DNA of 31,022 nucleotides from JBCFBK01 sp050173895 (GTDB taxonomy: Bacteria; Bacteroidota; Bacteroidia; Bacteroidales; Prolixibacteraceae): assembly GCA_050173895.1 (NCBI GenBank), contig JBFXKJ010000018.1, forward strand, positions 1 through 31,022, written 5' to 3'. Positions 1 to 9,143 of the stretch are shown here, in pieces; the stretch's first letter is position 1, and each line of letters begins with the position of its first letter. Made by a program: the position numbers and the translations under genes. The notes under the pieces are model-generated. The model was not told where the DNA came from. It ran no database searches and was given only the letters and a program-made list of their open reading frames with translations.

Positions 1-204
1 CGGGAAGAGCAGACAATCATAAACAACCTCCTCATCCGGATTCTCCCCGTTGACGACGCCGGTTATGGTCACGAAAAGGAAGAATGCCAGCGCTGCCAGC
101 AGAAACCAGATAAAGCGTCCCGCAAAAATGATCCGGAAGTTGTACCGGATCATTTTACCGGTCGTCTGCAGCAGGTTCCTGAACTTTACTTTTCTATTTT
201 CCAT
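1..204 (-). CDS. ABC-2 type transporter permease, N-terminal fragment (runs off left edge)
   Basis: Only the first 68 codons are present; the reading frame is open to base 1. The ATG at 204 is chosen because it follows the stop of the upstream RND-ABC gene by 11 bases in the same direction. The visible part has a basic, soluble start (residues 1-25), then one strong hydrophobic helix at about residues 27-46 (FAGRFIWFLLAALAFFLFV), then a polar stretch. A short cytoplasmic N-terminus followed by a first helix and a long soluble loop is the usual start of ABC-2 permeases. The gene comes directly after an ABC ATPase domain, so it is inferred to be that ATPase's membrane partner. The family call rests mostly on context, since too little protein is visible for a domain match. 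Confidence 0.6.
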   Translation of the reverse strand, partial: MENRKVKFRNLLQTTGKMIRYNFRIIFAGRFIWFLLAALAFFLFVTITGVVNGENPDEEVVYDCLLFP

Positions 205-215
205 GGTAATTTTTT

Positions 216-3200
216 CTATTTCAGGTCTTTTATCAGGCAGAGATAGGCGTCCTCGAGCATGGGCGTTGCCTGGACGGCATCCGGCGAGGGCTTCTCTTTT
301 GAAAGGATCCGGATGCGGATATTCTCGCCGACACGCATATGGTGCACGATCATTTTCTTATCCGGCAGCTTGTCAAATTCGGATGCCGGCACTTCAAACT
401 GCCAAACCAGGTTACTGGCCAGATGGACCATGTTGGCCGGTGAACCGTGGTATTTCAGCCTTCCGCGGATGATCACGGCTGCCTGGCTGCAGGAGCTGGC
501 AATATCTTCGATAATATGGGTAGAGAAGATCACGATCCGCTCGCGGGCCAGGTCGACCAGCAGGTTCCGGAAACGGATGCGTTCACGGGGGTCCAGTCCT
601 GCCGTAGGTTCGTCGACCACCAGGATCCTTGGCAGATGAAGGAGGATCTGCGCAATACCGACCCGTTGTTTCATCCCGCCCGAGAATGACCCTATCTGAT
701 CGTTGCGGCGCTCATACATATGAACCGACTTCAGCACGTATTCAATTCGCTTCTCCCGTTCTTCTGCATTCGTCAGGCCTTTCAGCAGGGCCTGGTATTC
801 CAGGTACTGCCAGGCGGGCATATTCTCATAGGTGCCGAATTCCTGCGGCAGATAGCCGATCAGTCCCTGCAATTCTTCGCGTTTTTCAAGCGTATCGATG
901 CCGTTGATCCATATTTTTCCATAGCTCTGATCCAGAATACCGCAAATAATCCGCATCATGGTCGATTTACCGGCTCCGTTTGGCCCCAGCAGCCCGAACA
1001 TGCCCGTGCCGATCTCCAGCGACACGCCGTTCAGCGCCTTGAAAGGCGACCTGCGTTTCCCAATGAAAGGAATTTTCTTGACCATCCGGTATACGGTCCT
1101 CCGCAGTGAACCAAAACGGCCGGTAATCCTGTCAATATTGACCTTCTCTTCATATAATCTCCGGGAAGTCACGGAGATCACCAGGCCAAGGTACCACAGG
1201 ATACCAAAAGCAATGACCAGTCCAAGGTAGCTTGTTTTCAGGTACAAAATAATCAGGCCGGCCAGCGGAAGAAACCAAAACAGGATGCTTTCGGACCGTT
1301 TCGCGACAAGGGAGTACAGACGGTTACCTGAATCGTGATACCGGTGGTTAAGGAACAGAAGTACCGGTTTCCAGATCTCACGGACATACCAGTATATAAA
1401 AAGCATCAGCAGAGCGATCCACAGCGTCTGCTCCAGGAAAATAAAGGTGAAGTAAATCAGGAATGCCAACACGGGAAGCTGCCATATCAGTTGGTCAAAA
1501 TCCCTGATTGACCGGAAATCCTTGATCAGGCCCGCCCTGCGGCGAATGTTCAGCCCTCCCTGCCACTCTCTCGGGAAGCGTCCCGGCCGGTCATAGATCT
1601 TCACCAGGTTCTGAATGCTGATGTGCACTTTTTCATCGTCTCCGATCAGGCGTGTTCCTGCTTTCTTGAGGCTGCTCATTACAAACCAGGTTGTTCCCGG
1701 GATCAAAACGACTGCCAGAACGGTATCGGCCATCTGCCAGATCAGCGAATCGACCGACCAGTACGTGAGAAAAACAGCAGCAGCCATCAGGATCAGTTGT
1801 GCCGCCCGTAATTTCCAGTTCAGGCCGCGAAACCACGACAATGCATTTTCAAGCCCCGAGTAAAAGGTCGGTATGAACACCAGGGTTAACAGGGTGCTTA
1901 ATGTCAGACCGCCGATCACCACGATCGCAAAGGGTGCCCCGATCACACTGACATATTCAGCCTGCCCCATGGCCAGGGGAAACATCGCCACGATGGTGGT
2001 GATCGCCGTGATCAGGATCGGCCTCAGCCTGGACAAACCAGCCGTCATCAGGGCCCGCGACATCCGGAAACCTTCTTTCCTCAGGATATTGGTATAATCG
2101 ATCAGAATGATCCCGTTGTTTACCACCACGCCCAGAAGGATCAGAAAACCGATCATTGTATTGGCATTAAACAGGCTGTTCCCGGTGATGATCAGCGCCA
2201 GGAGTGAGCCGATCGCTGCAAGAGGAACGGAGAATAACAGGACGAAAGGCGTAGCCACCGACTCGAAAACCGAAGCCATGATCATAAAGATCAGAATGAT
2301 GGCCGCGAATATCAGGAAATTGAATTCCTCCAGGTTATTTTCCTCATGGATCACTTCAGCAGCAATTCCCGACGGAAAGTTATACGCTGCGATCAGGTTA
2401 TCGATCTCGAGCCGGTACGATTCCAGAAGGTCCTTCGACTCCTGCGCTTCGTCGATCAGCCGGTAGCTTACTTCGATCTGCTTTTCCTGATTGATCCGGT
2501 TGATGCCTGCCGGCCCCCTGGCATAAACAAAGCGGGTAAACTCCTGCATTTCGTGCAGACCGCCTGCCTGATCGTTCACCTGAATGGCCTTCAGGTCGTC
2601 CAGGGTCCGGGTTTGTTCCTTTTCGTTTTCCTCCTCCGTTTCATCCTGTTTGATGATCACCTCGTACTCATCCAGTCCCTGGTTAAACATAACCCCCGTC
2701 GATATTTCTCCGGCAAAAGAGTTCAGTTCGGACGACACCTCACTGAGGTTTATGTTATAGCCGGTCATCAGCATCTGGTCAAAGCGCATACGCACTTCGG
2801 GTCGATTACTTGATACATTCAGCCTCACCCTCCTGATAAAATCCATATTCTCCAGAAAGTACTCCAGGTCTTCTGCCACCATTTTCATCGCTCTGAAATC
2901 CTGTCCTTTCAGAATGATCTTCTCCTCCTCGGTGCCGATACCCAGAAAGCGCTGGAAATTATTCATCATGTTGCCGGCTCCCTGGCTGCCTCCCGATTGT
3001 GCCTGTTCAAATTCGATCTCGGCCGGACTGCTGTTTTTTGTCAGTTCACTGATCGACGATTTAATTTCGGCAAAACTTCGCCCATCAATTTTCTCAAAAT
3101 CATCTGCGAGGGTTACAGTCACCACGGCCTCTTCTTCCCCGATCGAACTGGCGATATCTTTCTTTTCCTTCACTTCCTGCAGTTTTTCTTCAATCTTGCG

Positions 3201-4922
3201 CACCGTTTCATCGGTCGTTTCGAGGCTGGAGCCGGAAGGCATAGTCACATACAGCTTCACCTGGTCGGCTTCTACTTCCCGCAGCGTGCTCACACTGACG
3301 GCCAGGCTGAGGAACACCATCAGGAAAAACAGCACCACCGCGCTCAGAATAGTCGTAGCCGGATGCCGCATACACGATTTCAGCACCAGCATGTAAATCT
3401 GAACCATCCGGTTGTTGGTGGTCAGCTTTTCAAAAAACATGTTTTTCCGGTTTTTCCCCGTCAACAGGAAATGGACAACCATCGGCACAAACATCAGCGC
3501 GACCACCAGTGAAATCAGCAGAGTCGACACAATCGAAATACCGACATTCCTGCCCAGGAGTTCGATCATGAAATTCGATGAGAAAAGGAAAGGGAGAAAA
3601 ACGGTGATGGTCGTGAGCGTTGATGCCACGATCGACCGCCATACTTCTTTTGTTCCCCGGACTACCGCCTCACCGGGATCTTTTCCCTGTCCGCTCAGCC
3701 GGTATATATTTTCCAAAACCACGACGCTGTTATCCAGCAGCATGCCCACCGCAAGCGCCATTCCCACCAATGTAAGGCTGTTCAGCGTGATGCCGAACGC
3801 ATAAAAAACATTGAATGCCGAATAAACCGACACCGGCAGTGCCAAAGCGATAAATACGACGATCCGCGTATTTTTCAGGAACATCCAGAGCACAAAAACG
3901 GCCATCAGCCCTCCCACCAAAGCCAGGTTAATTATCTGGTCGATGTTCTTTTCCATTGTCTCGGCCGAGTTTTCCTGGACCACCAGTTGAACACCCTTTC
4001 CCGAGAGTTCCAGATTGAGCCGTTCGATCACCTCCTGTGTTTTGTGGGACAGTTCAATCTGGTTGGCCTGCGAATCGTTGATCAGGCGAATGGACACGGC
4101 ATCCTGACCGTTTACCCGGCTGTAGCTGGTCTCCTCCTTCACCCCGAAACTGACCTGAGCCACATCTTTCAGCAGGATCGGCCCGTTGGCCACCACCAGG
4201 TTTTCAATATTGGATACCTGATCATATTCGGCGGTGACATGAACGAAGTAAAGTTTATCCTTCTCCTTCAGGTTGCCCACATAGCTGCGCGAAACCGAAT
4301 TCCGGGAAAGCAGCGAGCGAATGGTGCCGGTGGTAATTCCATAGGCCCTGCATGCCTCCTTATTAAGGATGATCTCGATCGACTTTTCCTTTCCGCCGTA
4401 GACGTTTACGCCGGCAATTCCGTCAATATTCTCCAGATCCGGGGCAATCTCCTGGTCGACAATGTTCCGGACCCGGTCCACACCGCCTTCACCCCGGGCC
4501 TGAAGTTCCATAAACCGGCTGTTCATCCGGGAAAGGTCGACGCGGTTCACGCTCACATTCATGCCCTCCGGCAGCTCGTCCCTGATCTCATTGATCTTCT
4601 CCTGCAGACGCAGATAGGCAAGGTTGAAATCCACATTTTGCTGAAAGTAAACTGCAACAGTCCCCGTGCGTGAGTTGATGGTCGACTCGATCGACTCCAC
4701 ACCTTCAAGTCCACCCACGGCGCCCTCGATCGGGATGATCACTTTACTTTCAAGATACTCCGGGTCAGCATCGCGGGCCGAGCCGGCCTGCACAAACAGG
4801 AAAGGCAGATCGGCGGCAGGAAGCAACTCCATCCGGAGCTGTTTATAGGAAACATATCCCAGAAGGGTCAGCCCGATAAACAACATGCTGATCAGCGTCT
4901 TTCTATTGATGATAAATTGCAT
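216..4922 (-). CDS. RND efflux permease fused to a C-terminal ABC ATPase domain
   Basis: A 1568-residue inner-membrane protein made of two transporter types. Residues 1 to about 1030 are a complete AcrB-like RND pump: an N-terminal helix, two periplasmic loops (about 35-325 and 545-865) and TM4 with LLDNSVVVLEN at 396-406. Known RND pumps export hydrophobic compounds using proton flow. Two more helices follow (about 1040-1056 and 1063-1083). A short segment at 1099-1110 (VHISIQNLVKIY) resembles the first strand of ABC ATPases. Next come about 180 residues with four helices (about 1145-1163, 1166-1181, 1213-1228, 1232-1250). The rest of a canonical ATPase then runs from 1296: Walker A 1310-1321 (GLLGPNGAGKST), Q-loop Q1360, signature FSGGM 1413-1417, Walker B with D1437/E1438, and H-loop H1469. 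The frame is open throughout, with no sign of a frameshift. Normal RND pumps end near residue 1030-1050. The start follows the previous stop by 10 bases. Function of the fusion is inferred, not known. Confidence 0.9.
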   Translation of the reverse strand: MQFIINRKTLISMLFIGLTLLGYVSYKQLRMELLPAADLPFLFVQAGSARDADPEYLESKVIIPIEGAVGGLEGVESIESTINSRTGTVAVYFQQNVDFNLAYLRLQEKINEIRDELPEGMNVSVNRVDLSRMNSRFMELQARGEGGVDRVRNIVDQEIAPDLENIDGIAGVNVYGGKEKSIEIILNKEACRAYGITTGTIRSLLSRNSVSRSYVGNLKEKDKLYFVHVTAEYDQVSNIENLVVANGPILLKDVAQVSFGVKEETSYSRVNGQDAVSIRLINDSQANQIELSHKTQEVIERLNLELSGKGVQLVVQENSAETMEKNIDQIINLALVGGLMAVFVLWMFLKNTRIVVFIALALPVSVYSAFNVFYAFGITLNSLTLVGMALAVGMLLDNSVVVLENIYRLSGQGKDPGEAVVRGTKEVWRSIVASTLTTITVFLPFLFSSNFMIELLGRNVGISIVSTLLISLVVALMFVPMVVHFLLTGKNRKNMFFEKLTTNNRMVQIYMLVLKSCMRHPATTILSAVVLFFLMVFLSLAVSVSTLREVEADQVKLYVTMPSGSSLETTDETVRKIEEKLQEVKEKKDIASSIGEEEAVVTVTLADDFEKIDGRSFAEIKSSISELTKNSSPAEIEFEQAQSGGSQGAGNMMNNFQRFLGIGTEEEKIILKGQDFRAMKMVAEDLEYFLENMDFIRRVRLNVSSNRPEVRMRFDQMLMTGYNINLSEVSSELNSFAGEISTGVMFNQGLDEYEVIIKQDETEEENEKEQTRTLDDLKAIQVNDQAGGLHEMQEFTRFVYARGPAGINRINQEKQIEVSYRLIDEAQESKDLLESYRLEIDNLIAAYNFPSGIAAEVIHEENNLEEFNFLIFAAIILIFMIMASVFESVATPFVLLFSVPLAAIGSLLALIITGNSLFNANTMIGFLILLGVVVNNGIILIDYTNILRKEGFRMSRALMTAGLSRLRPILITAITTIVAMFPLAMGQAEYVSVIGAPFAIVVIGGLTLSTLLTLVFIPTFYSGLENALSWFRGLNWKLRAAQLILMAAAVFLTYWSVDSLIWQMADTVLAVVLIPGTTWFVMSSLKKAGTRLIGDDEKVHISIQNLVKIYDRPGRFPREWQGGLNIRRRAGLIKDFRSIRDFDQLIWQLPVLAFLIYFTFIFLEQTLWIALLMLFIYWYVREIWKPVLLFLNHRYHDSGNRLYSLVAKRSESILFWFLPLAGLIILYLKTSYLGLVIAFGILWYLGLVISVTSRRLYEEKVNIDRITGRFGSLRRTVYRMVKKIPFIGKRRSPFKALNGVSLEIGTGMFGLLGPNGAGKSTMMRIICGILDQSYGKIWINGIDTLEKREELQGLIGYLPQEFGTYENMPAWQYLEYQALLKGLTNAEEREKRIEYVLKSVHMYERRNDQIGSFSGGMKQRVGIAQILLHLPRILVVDEPTAGLDPRERIRFRNLLVDLARERIVIFSTHIIEDIASSCSQAAVIIRGRLKYHGSPANMVHLASNLVWQFEVPASEFDKLPDKKMIVHHMRVGENIRIRILSKEKPSPDAVQATPMLEDAYLCLIKDLK

Positions 4923-4932
4923 GCGTTTGTTT

Positions 4933-7900
4933 TTATTTTTTTATTCGTCGCATGGAATTGTGCCCAATCTGTCTCAGCCATTCCCTGATTTCCTCAAAAA
5001 CTTCGTATGTGCAGGGAATTAAGACAAGGGTAAGCAAAGTAGAGGTAAACAGGCCTCCGATTACCGCCATGGCCATTGGGGAGCGGAGCGACGAACTCTC
5101 GTCTGCCCCCAGGGTAAGCGGTAACAAGCCCAGAATGGTGGTCAGGCTGGTCATAATGATAGGCCTGATCCTTTGCTGTCCGGCCTGGACGACCGCTTCC
5201 GTCCTTTCCATCCCCTGACTGCGCAGCTGGAGGATCCGGTCGATCAGCAGGATCGAATTATTCACCGCGATACCGGCCAGCATAATAATTCCGATGAAGG
5301 CCATCATATTGAAGGTCCTTCCAAAAAGGAAGAAAACGAGCACAGAACCTACCAGCGCCATCGGAATGGTAAGCAGAATGGTAAAGGGATGCAGCAGTGA
5401 TTCAAACTGGGAGGCCAGGACCATATAGACCAATACCACCGAAAGGATCAATGCAAATCCCAGACTTGACATGGACTGCGCCCGCTTTTCCTCCTCGCCG
5501 CCGATGGTCACTTTATAATCGGCAGGGATCTCCACGGGTGCGGTTGCCATCCGGATCTCCTTCACCGCTTCATCAAGCGGCATGTTTTTCTCCAGTTGTG
5601 CCGTGATCTTTCCGATCCTGTTCTGGTTTCTCCGGTAAATTTCCTTTGGCGACTGGCCGATCTGGATATCGGCAAGCTCGCTGAGGTAGAAGTTCTGATT
5701 GTTGCCCGTAATGCGGATCCCCGGCAAGTCGCTCAGCCCTTTATCGGGCAGTTTGATGGTGATGGCCTGCATTTCTCCTTTTTGCTCGATCTCCCCGGCC
5801 GTTTTTCCCTGAAGCTGGCTCTGAACCTGCGACACAATATCACTGACACTGAGATTATACATCCCCGCCCGCATCCGGTCGATCACCAGATTGACCTCAG
5901 GAGAGCCCTCTTCCATCGACGACTCGATATTATAGATCCCGGGGATGTTCAGAATGGCAGCCTTCACCTTTGCTGCCGTTTCGCCGATCATATCCAGGTC
6001 TTCTCCCTGAACTTCGACTACCAGCGGAGCCTCATCGGTCCCCATCATGCTTTTCAGTGCGGTCTCATCCTGACGGTAAGTGATTTCCGCGTCCGGTATT
6101 TCCCCGATCGTTCCGCTCAGCAGCCGAATGGCCGCCGACGATGTGACCGTGCTCTCCGGCGTCAGAATGATCCGGATCGAGGCAGTATTCTCGCCTTCAA
6201 AGATGGAGGTTTCCGAACCTGTCGTACCGCCGGAGGGTCCGGTATGGCTATAAATCGTTCCAAGCTGGTCGCCCAGTGCCTCTGTGATCATTTGCTCCAG
6301 GTTCTCCACCATCGCGCTCGTCCGTTCCAGCCGTGTACCTTCCTGAAGACGGATATCGATGCTGAACTCCCTGGTTTCGGTTTTAGGCATGAATTCGGTT
6401 CCCACCAGGGGAACGAGCAGGGCGCTTCCGCCAATCAGGAGCAGCGAAAGCAAAATGATCAGCCACTTGGCCCTGAGGGCTTTTCCCAGGAAACGTCCGT
6501 ACCCTTTTACCTGCACCGAACGCAACTTCACCGTTTCCTTTTTCTTATAGAAAAGATGAAACAACATCGGGATCACCAGCATGGCTACCACGAGCGAAGA
6601 GAGCAGCGAGAAGGTGACCACCCAGGCCTGATCTTTAAATAATTCGCCCGATGCGCCATGCAGATAGACGATTGGAAGAAAGACCACCACCGTGGTGACA
6701 GTCGAAGCGACAATCGCACCGCCCACCTGCGAGGTACCTTCTATGGCGGCATCTCTTACCGACATGCCGTTTTCCCGGTTCCGGAATATATTCTCCACCA
6801 CCACGATGGCATTGTCGACCAGCATTCCCGCGCCGAGGGCAAGCCCGCCAAGGGTCATGATATTCAGGCTAAGCCCGTTGAAATACATCAGATTAAAGGT
6901 TGCCACGATGGAAATCGGAATGGCCAGACTGATGATCAGGGTGGTATCGATCCGGCGAAGAAAAAGATAGATCACAAACACCGCGAGCAAAATTCCGTAC
7001 AGGGCCGACTGCTCCAGTTCACTAATGGCTTCACGGATGAAGGTACCCTGGTTGGTCACTGTTATGAGCTGATAACCCGGCAACGCTTTCCCGATCGATT
7101 CGAGGGCCTTGTTGACTGCTTCAACCGCTTTCACGGTATTAAAGCGGGTTTCCTTGTATATGGAAAGCCCCAGGCATCGCTGTCCGTTAATTCGCACGAT
7201 GTTCTCGGGCTCCGTATTCCTGAAGCTCACCTTCGCCACTTCCCTCAGAAAGACAGGCGAGTAGGCTGCCTCGGCGTTATCGGCATCAGTCTGTTTATAG
7301 CCGACGATAATATTTTCAAAATCATTCAGATCGTTAAGATTACTGACCCCTTTCACCACATAGCGGAGCCCCATTTCCTCGATCGCTCCGCCCGATATGC
7401 TCTCGTTAAAATTCTGAATCCTGGTGCTCAGTCCATCGAGCGTCAGGCCGAACGCATCGAGCAGATACTGACTGGTTTCGATCATGACCTCAAGCTGTTC
7501 CGATCCGGAAACTTCAACTTCGGCAATCCCCTCAAGCCGGATCAGCTCATTCCGGATGTAGTTCTCGGCGACCTTTCTGAGCTCATTCATGTCATCGGTC
7601 GAGCTATGGCTTAATCCGATCAGCATTACGGGGCTGGTATTCGGATCATGCTGCGTGATATTGATCTCATCGATATCCTGGTTTTGCGCATACGATGTCA
7701 CCGCCTTCTGCAAATCGAGAAAGGCGTCATCCATATTCTTGTTCCAGGCATACTCGACGGAGATCTGCGCACTCCCCACCTTGGTGACCGATGAAACCCC
7801 GACCACATCCGGTTGCCGGGTAGCCAGCGCTTCGATCTTTTCGACAAACTGTTTCTCAATTTCTTCGGGTGGGCGTTCTCCCGCCTTCATCTCGATGAAC

Positions 7901-8037
7901 AGCCGCGGGTTATTCAGGTCCGGGAACAAATCAATGCCAAGCTTGTCGTACGAGATATACCCCAAAAGGAGAACCGCCAGTACGGCCATTAGAATCGTCA
8001 CCGGGTTGCTGACCGAAAATTCACTTAACTTCTTCAC
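4933..8037 (-). CDS. RND efflux transporter permease (AcrB/HAE1-type)
   Basis: A full-length (1034-residue) inner-membrane RND pump subunit, expected to work as a trimer with a periplasmic adaptor and a TolC channel. The pattern is the family's: a first helix (about 12-30), a large periplasmic loop, a block of helices from about 340 to 500, a second periplasmic loop, and a second helix block near 860-1020. The TM4 motif GAGMLVDNAIVVVEN (about 402-416) keeps the first Asp of the AcrB proton relay (D408 here) but has Asn at the second. The TM10 motif AVNNSILLID has Asn where AcrB has Lys940. These substitutions are common in HAE1-type pumps. The gene lies 6 bases after the adaptor gene and 10 bases before the RND-ABC fusion, so the two RND proteins may form a mixed complex like MdtB/MdtC. 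The substrate cannot be told from sequence. Confidence 0.95.
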   Translation of the reverse strand: MKKLSEFSVSNPVTILMAVLAVLLLGYISYDKLGIDLFPDLNNPRLFIEMKAGERPPEEIEKQFVEKIEALATRQPDVVGVSSVTKVGSAQISVEYAWNKNMDDAFLDLQKAVTSYAQNQDIDEINITQHDPNTSPVMLIGLSHSSTDDMNELRKVAENYIRNELIRLEGIAEVEVSGSEQLEVMIETSQYLLDAFGLTLDGLSTRIQNFNESISGGAIEEMGLRYVVKGVSNLNDLNDFENIIVGYKQTDADNAEAAYSPVFLREVAKVSFRNTEPENIVRINGQRCLGLSIYKETRFNTVKAVEAVNKALESIGKALPGYQLITVTNQGTFIREAISELEQSALYGILLAVFVIYLFLRRIDTTLIISLAIPISIVATFNLMYFNGLSLNIMTLGGLALGAGMLVDNAIVVVENIFRNRENGMSVRDAAIEGTSQVGGAIVASTVTTVVVFLPIVYLHGASGELFKDQAWVVTFSLLSSLVVAMLVIPMLFHLFYKKKETVKLRSVQVKGYGRFLGKALRAKWLIILLSLLLIGGSALLVPLVGTEFMPKTETREFSIDIRLQEGTRLERTSAMVENLEQMITEALGDQLGTIYSHTGPSGGTTGSETSIFEGENTASIRIILTPESTVTSSAAIRLLSGTIGEIPDAEITYRQDETALKSMMGTDEAPLVVEVQGEDLDMIGETAAKVKAAILNIPGIYNIESSMEEGSPEVNLVIDRMRAGMYNLSVSDIVSQVQSQLQGKTAGEIEQKGEMQAITIKLPDKGLSDLPGIRITGNNQNFYLSELADIQIGQSPKEIYRRNQNRIGKITAQLEKNMPLDEAVKEIRMATAPVEIPADYKVTIGGEEEKRAQSMSSLGFALILSVVLVYMVLASQFESLLHPFTILLTIPMALVGSVLVFFLFGRTFNMMAFIGIIMLAGIAVNNSILLIDRILQLRSQGMERTEAVVQAGQQRIRPIIMTSLTTILGLLPLTLGADESSSLRSPMAMAVIGGLFTSTLLTLVLIPCTYEVFEEIREWLRQIGHNSMRRIKK

Positions 8038-8043
8038 AGCGGG

Positions 8044-9123
8044 TTATTTGATAATTTTGACTTTCGAACGGTTCCTCAACGTTTCATATCCCTTCACGAC
8101 CAGACGGTCATTTATTTTCAGCCCGGAAGTGATTTCAACCTGGTCTTTATTTTCATAGCCGAACGAAACCTGCTTCTGCTCGGCAGTTCCCTGTTGCACG
8201 GTAAAAACCGATTTGCCCCGCTGATTGGAAATGACCACATCCCTGGGGATCACGATCACGCTGTCTCTCCGTGCCAGCACGATTTCAGCCTGAACGAACA
8301 TTCCCGGACGCAACAAAAGCTTTTCATTTTCAACAAGCAATTTGGCCACAAAGGTCCTGGTTTCCTTGCTTACCGCTGGTGAAATTTCCTGCACCATCCC
8401 CTGCAGCGTATCTTCGGGTAAAGTATAATTCATGACCCTGACCGGCTGATTTTTGTGAACAAGGTTTATCTGCTTTTCGGGAAGATTTACTTCCAGCAAC
8501 AGTTTTTCATAACTCATCAGTCCGACGAGCACTGTTCCGCCGGCCACCTTTGTCCCTTGGGTAAAGTAGGGCATCGCTGTGATGATCCCGGTGAAGGGCG
8601 CGCGCACTTTCATGTAGCCAAGCTGGATCTTTGCCTTTTCATAGGCGTCGCGGGCATTGACGGCCGCAACTTCGGCATTGCTCAGTTCGCTCAGGGTCAC
8701 GCCTCCCTTGTCAAAAAGAGATTTTTGCTTCTTATACTCCTGCTCGGCCATTTTCAGACTGAGTTCGCGGGCTTCCATCCCAATGTTATTTATATACTCC
8801 TCATCTTCCAGTTCGATGATTACCTGCCCTTCTTCAACCCGGTCGCCGAGCATGTAGGGCCTCCCGGTACGGGGATTGTTCATCAGCCTGTACTTTCCGG
8901 CCATCTCGGACGAAAGAGTCACATCCTTTGTTGCAACGACCGTTCCCGTGGTACCGGTCGTCTGTTCGATTGAAGCCGGCTTGATGTCGATCACCGAAAC
9001 CGGCACGGCCACTTCGGTCTCAACATTCTGGCTTTGATTTCTGCAGCCTGTAAAAACAAGGACAGTCAGTATAACGGCGGAACAATTCCAAATGCGGTTC
9101 ATAATCGATTTAAGTTTTATCAT
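8044..9123 (-). CDS. RND efflux periplasmic adaptor (membrane fusion protein), lipoprotein
   Basis: A 359-residue HlyD/AcrA-family adaptor that links the inner-membrane RND pump to the outer-membrane channel. The N-terminus has a lipoprotein signal with lipobox FTGC, placing the lipid-modified cysteine at residue 27. A barrel-sandwich (lipoyl-like) half follows around 55-105, with a short alpha-helical hairpin near 110-165 (ELSLKMAEQEYKKQKSLFDK), the returning half-lipoyl segment (VRAPFTGIITAMPYFTQGTK), and beta-barrel and membrane-proximal domains. An alternative start at the Met eight codons in (base 9102) would give a more typical short signal peptide. The gene sits between the TolC-like gene (20-base gap) and the first RND pump (6-base gap), matching the usual tripartite efflux order. 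Confidence 0.93.
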   Translation of the reverse strand: MIKLKSIMNRIWNCSAVILTVLVFTGCRNQSQNVETEVAVPVSVIDIKPASIEQTTGTTGTVVATKDVTLSSEMAGKYRLMNNPRTGRPYMLGDRVEEGQVIIELEDEEYINNIGMEARELSLKMAEQEYKKQKSLFDKGGVTLSELSNAEVAAVNARDAYEKAKIQLGYMKVRAPFTGIITAMPYFTQGTKVAGGTVLVGLMSYEKLLLEVNLPEKQINLVHKNQPVRVMNYTLPEDTLQGMVQEISPAVSKETRTFVAKLLVENEKLLLRPGMFVQAEIVLARRDSVIVIPRDVVISNQRGKSVFTVQQGTAEQKQVSFGYENKDQVEITSGLKINDRLVVKGYETLRNRSKVKIIK

Positions 9124-9143
9124 GGTTGTGGTGAATATTGGCG

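Noticed and set aside
216..4922. The RND-ABC fusion as an artefact of a lost stop codon or frameshift
   Set aside because: The frame is open with all ATPase motifs intact on both sides of the join, and the linker contains extra membrane helices rather than random sequence. An assembly join cannot be fully excluded from one window.
5596..6642. Long plus-strand frame (348 codons) opposite the first RND pump
   Set aside because: It is antisense to a clearly conserved RND gene, with a composition rich in His, Arg and Gln and no recognisable motif. It is a shadow of the GC pattern of the real gene.
6658..7614. Long plus-strand frame (318 codons) opposite the first RND pump
   Set aside because: Antisense shadow of a conserved gene, with no motif, signal or start context.
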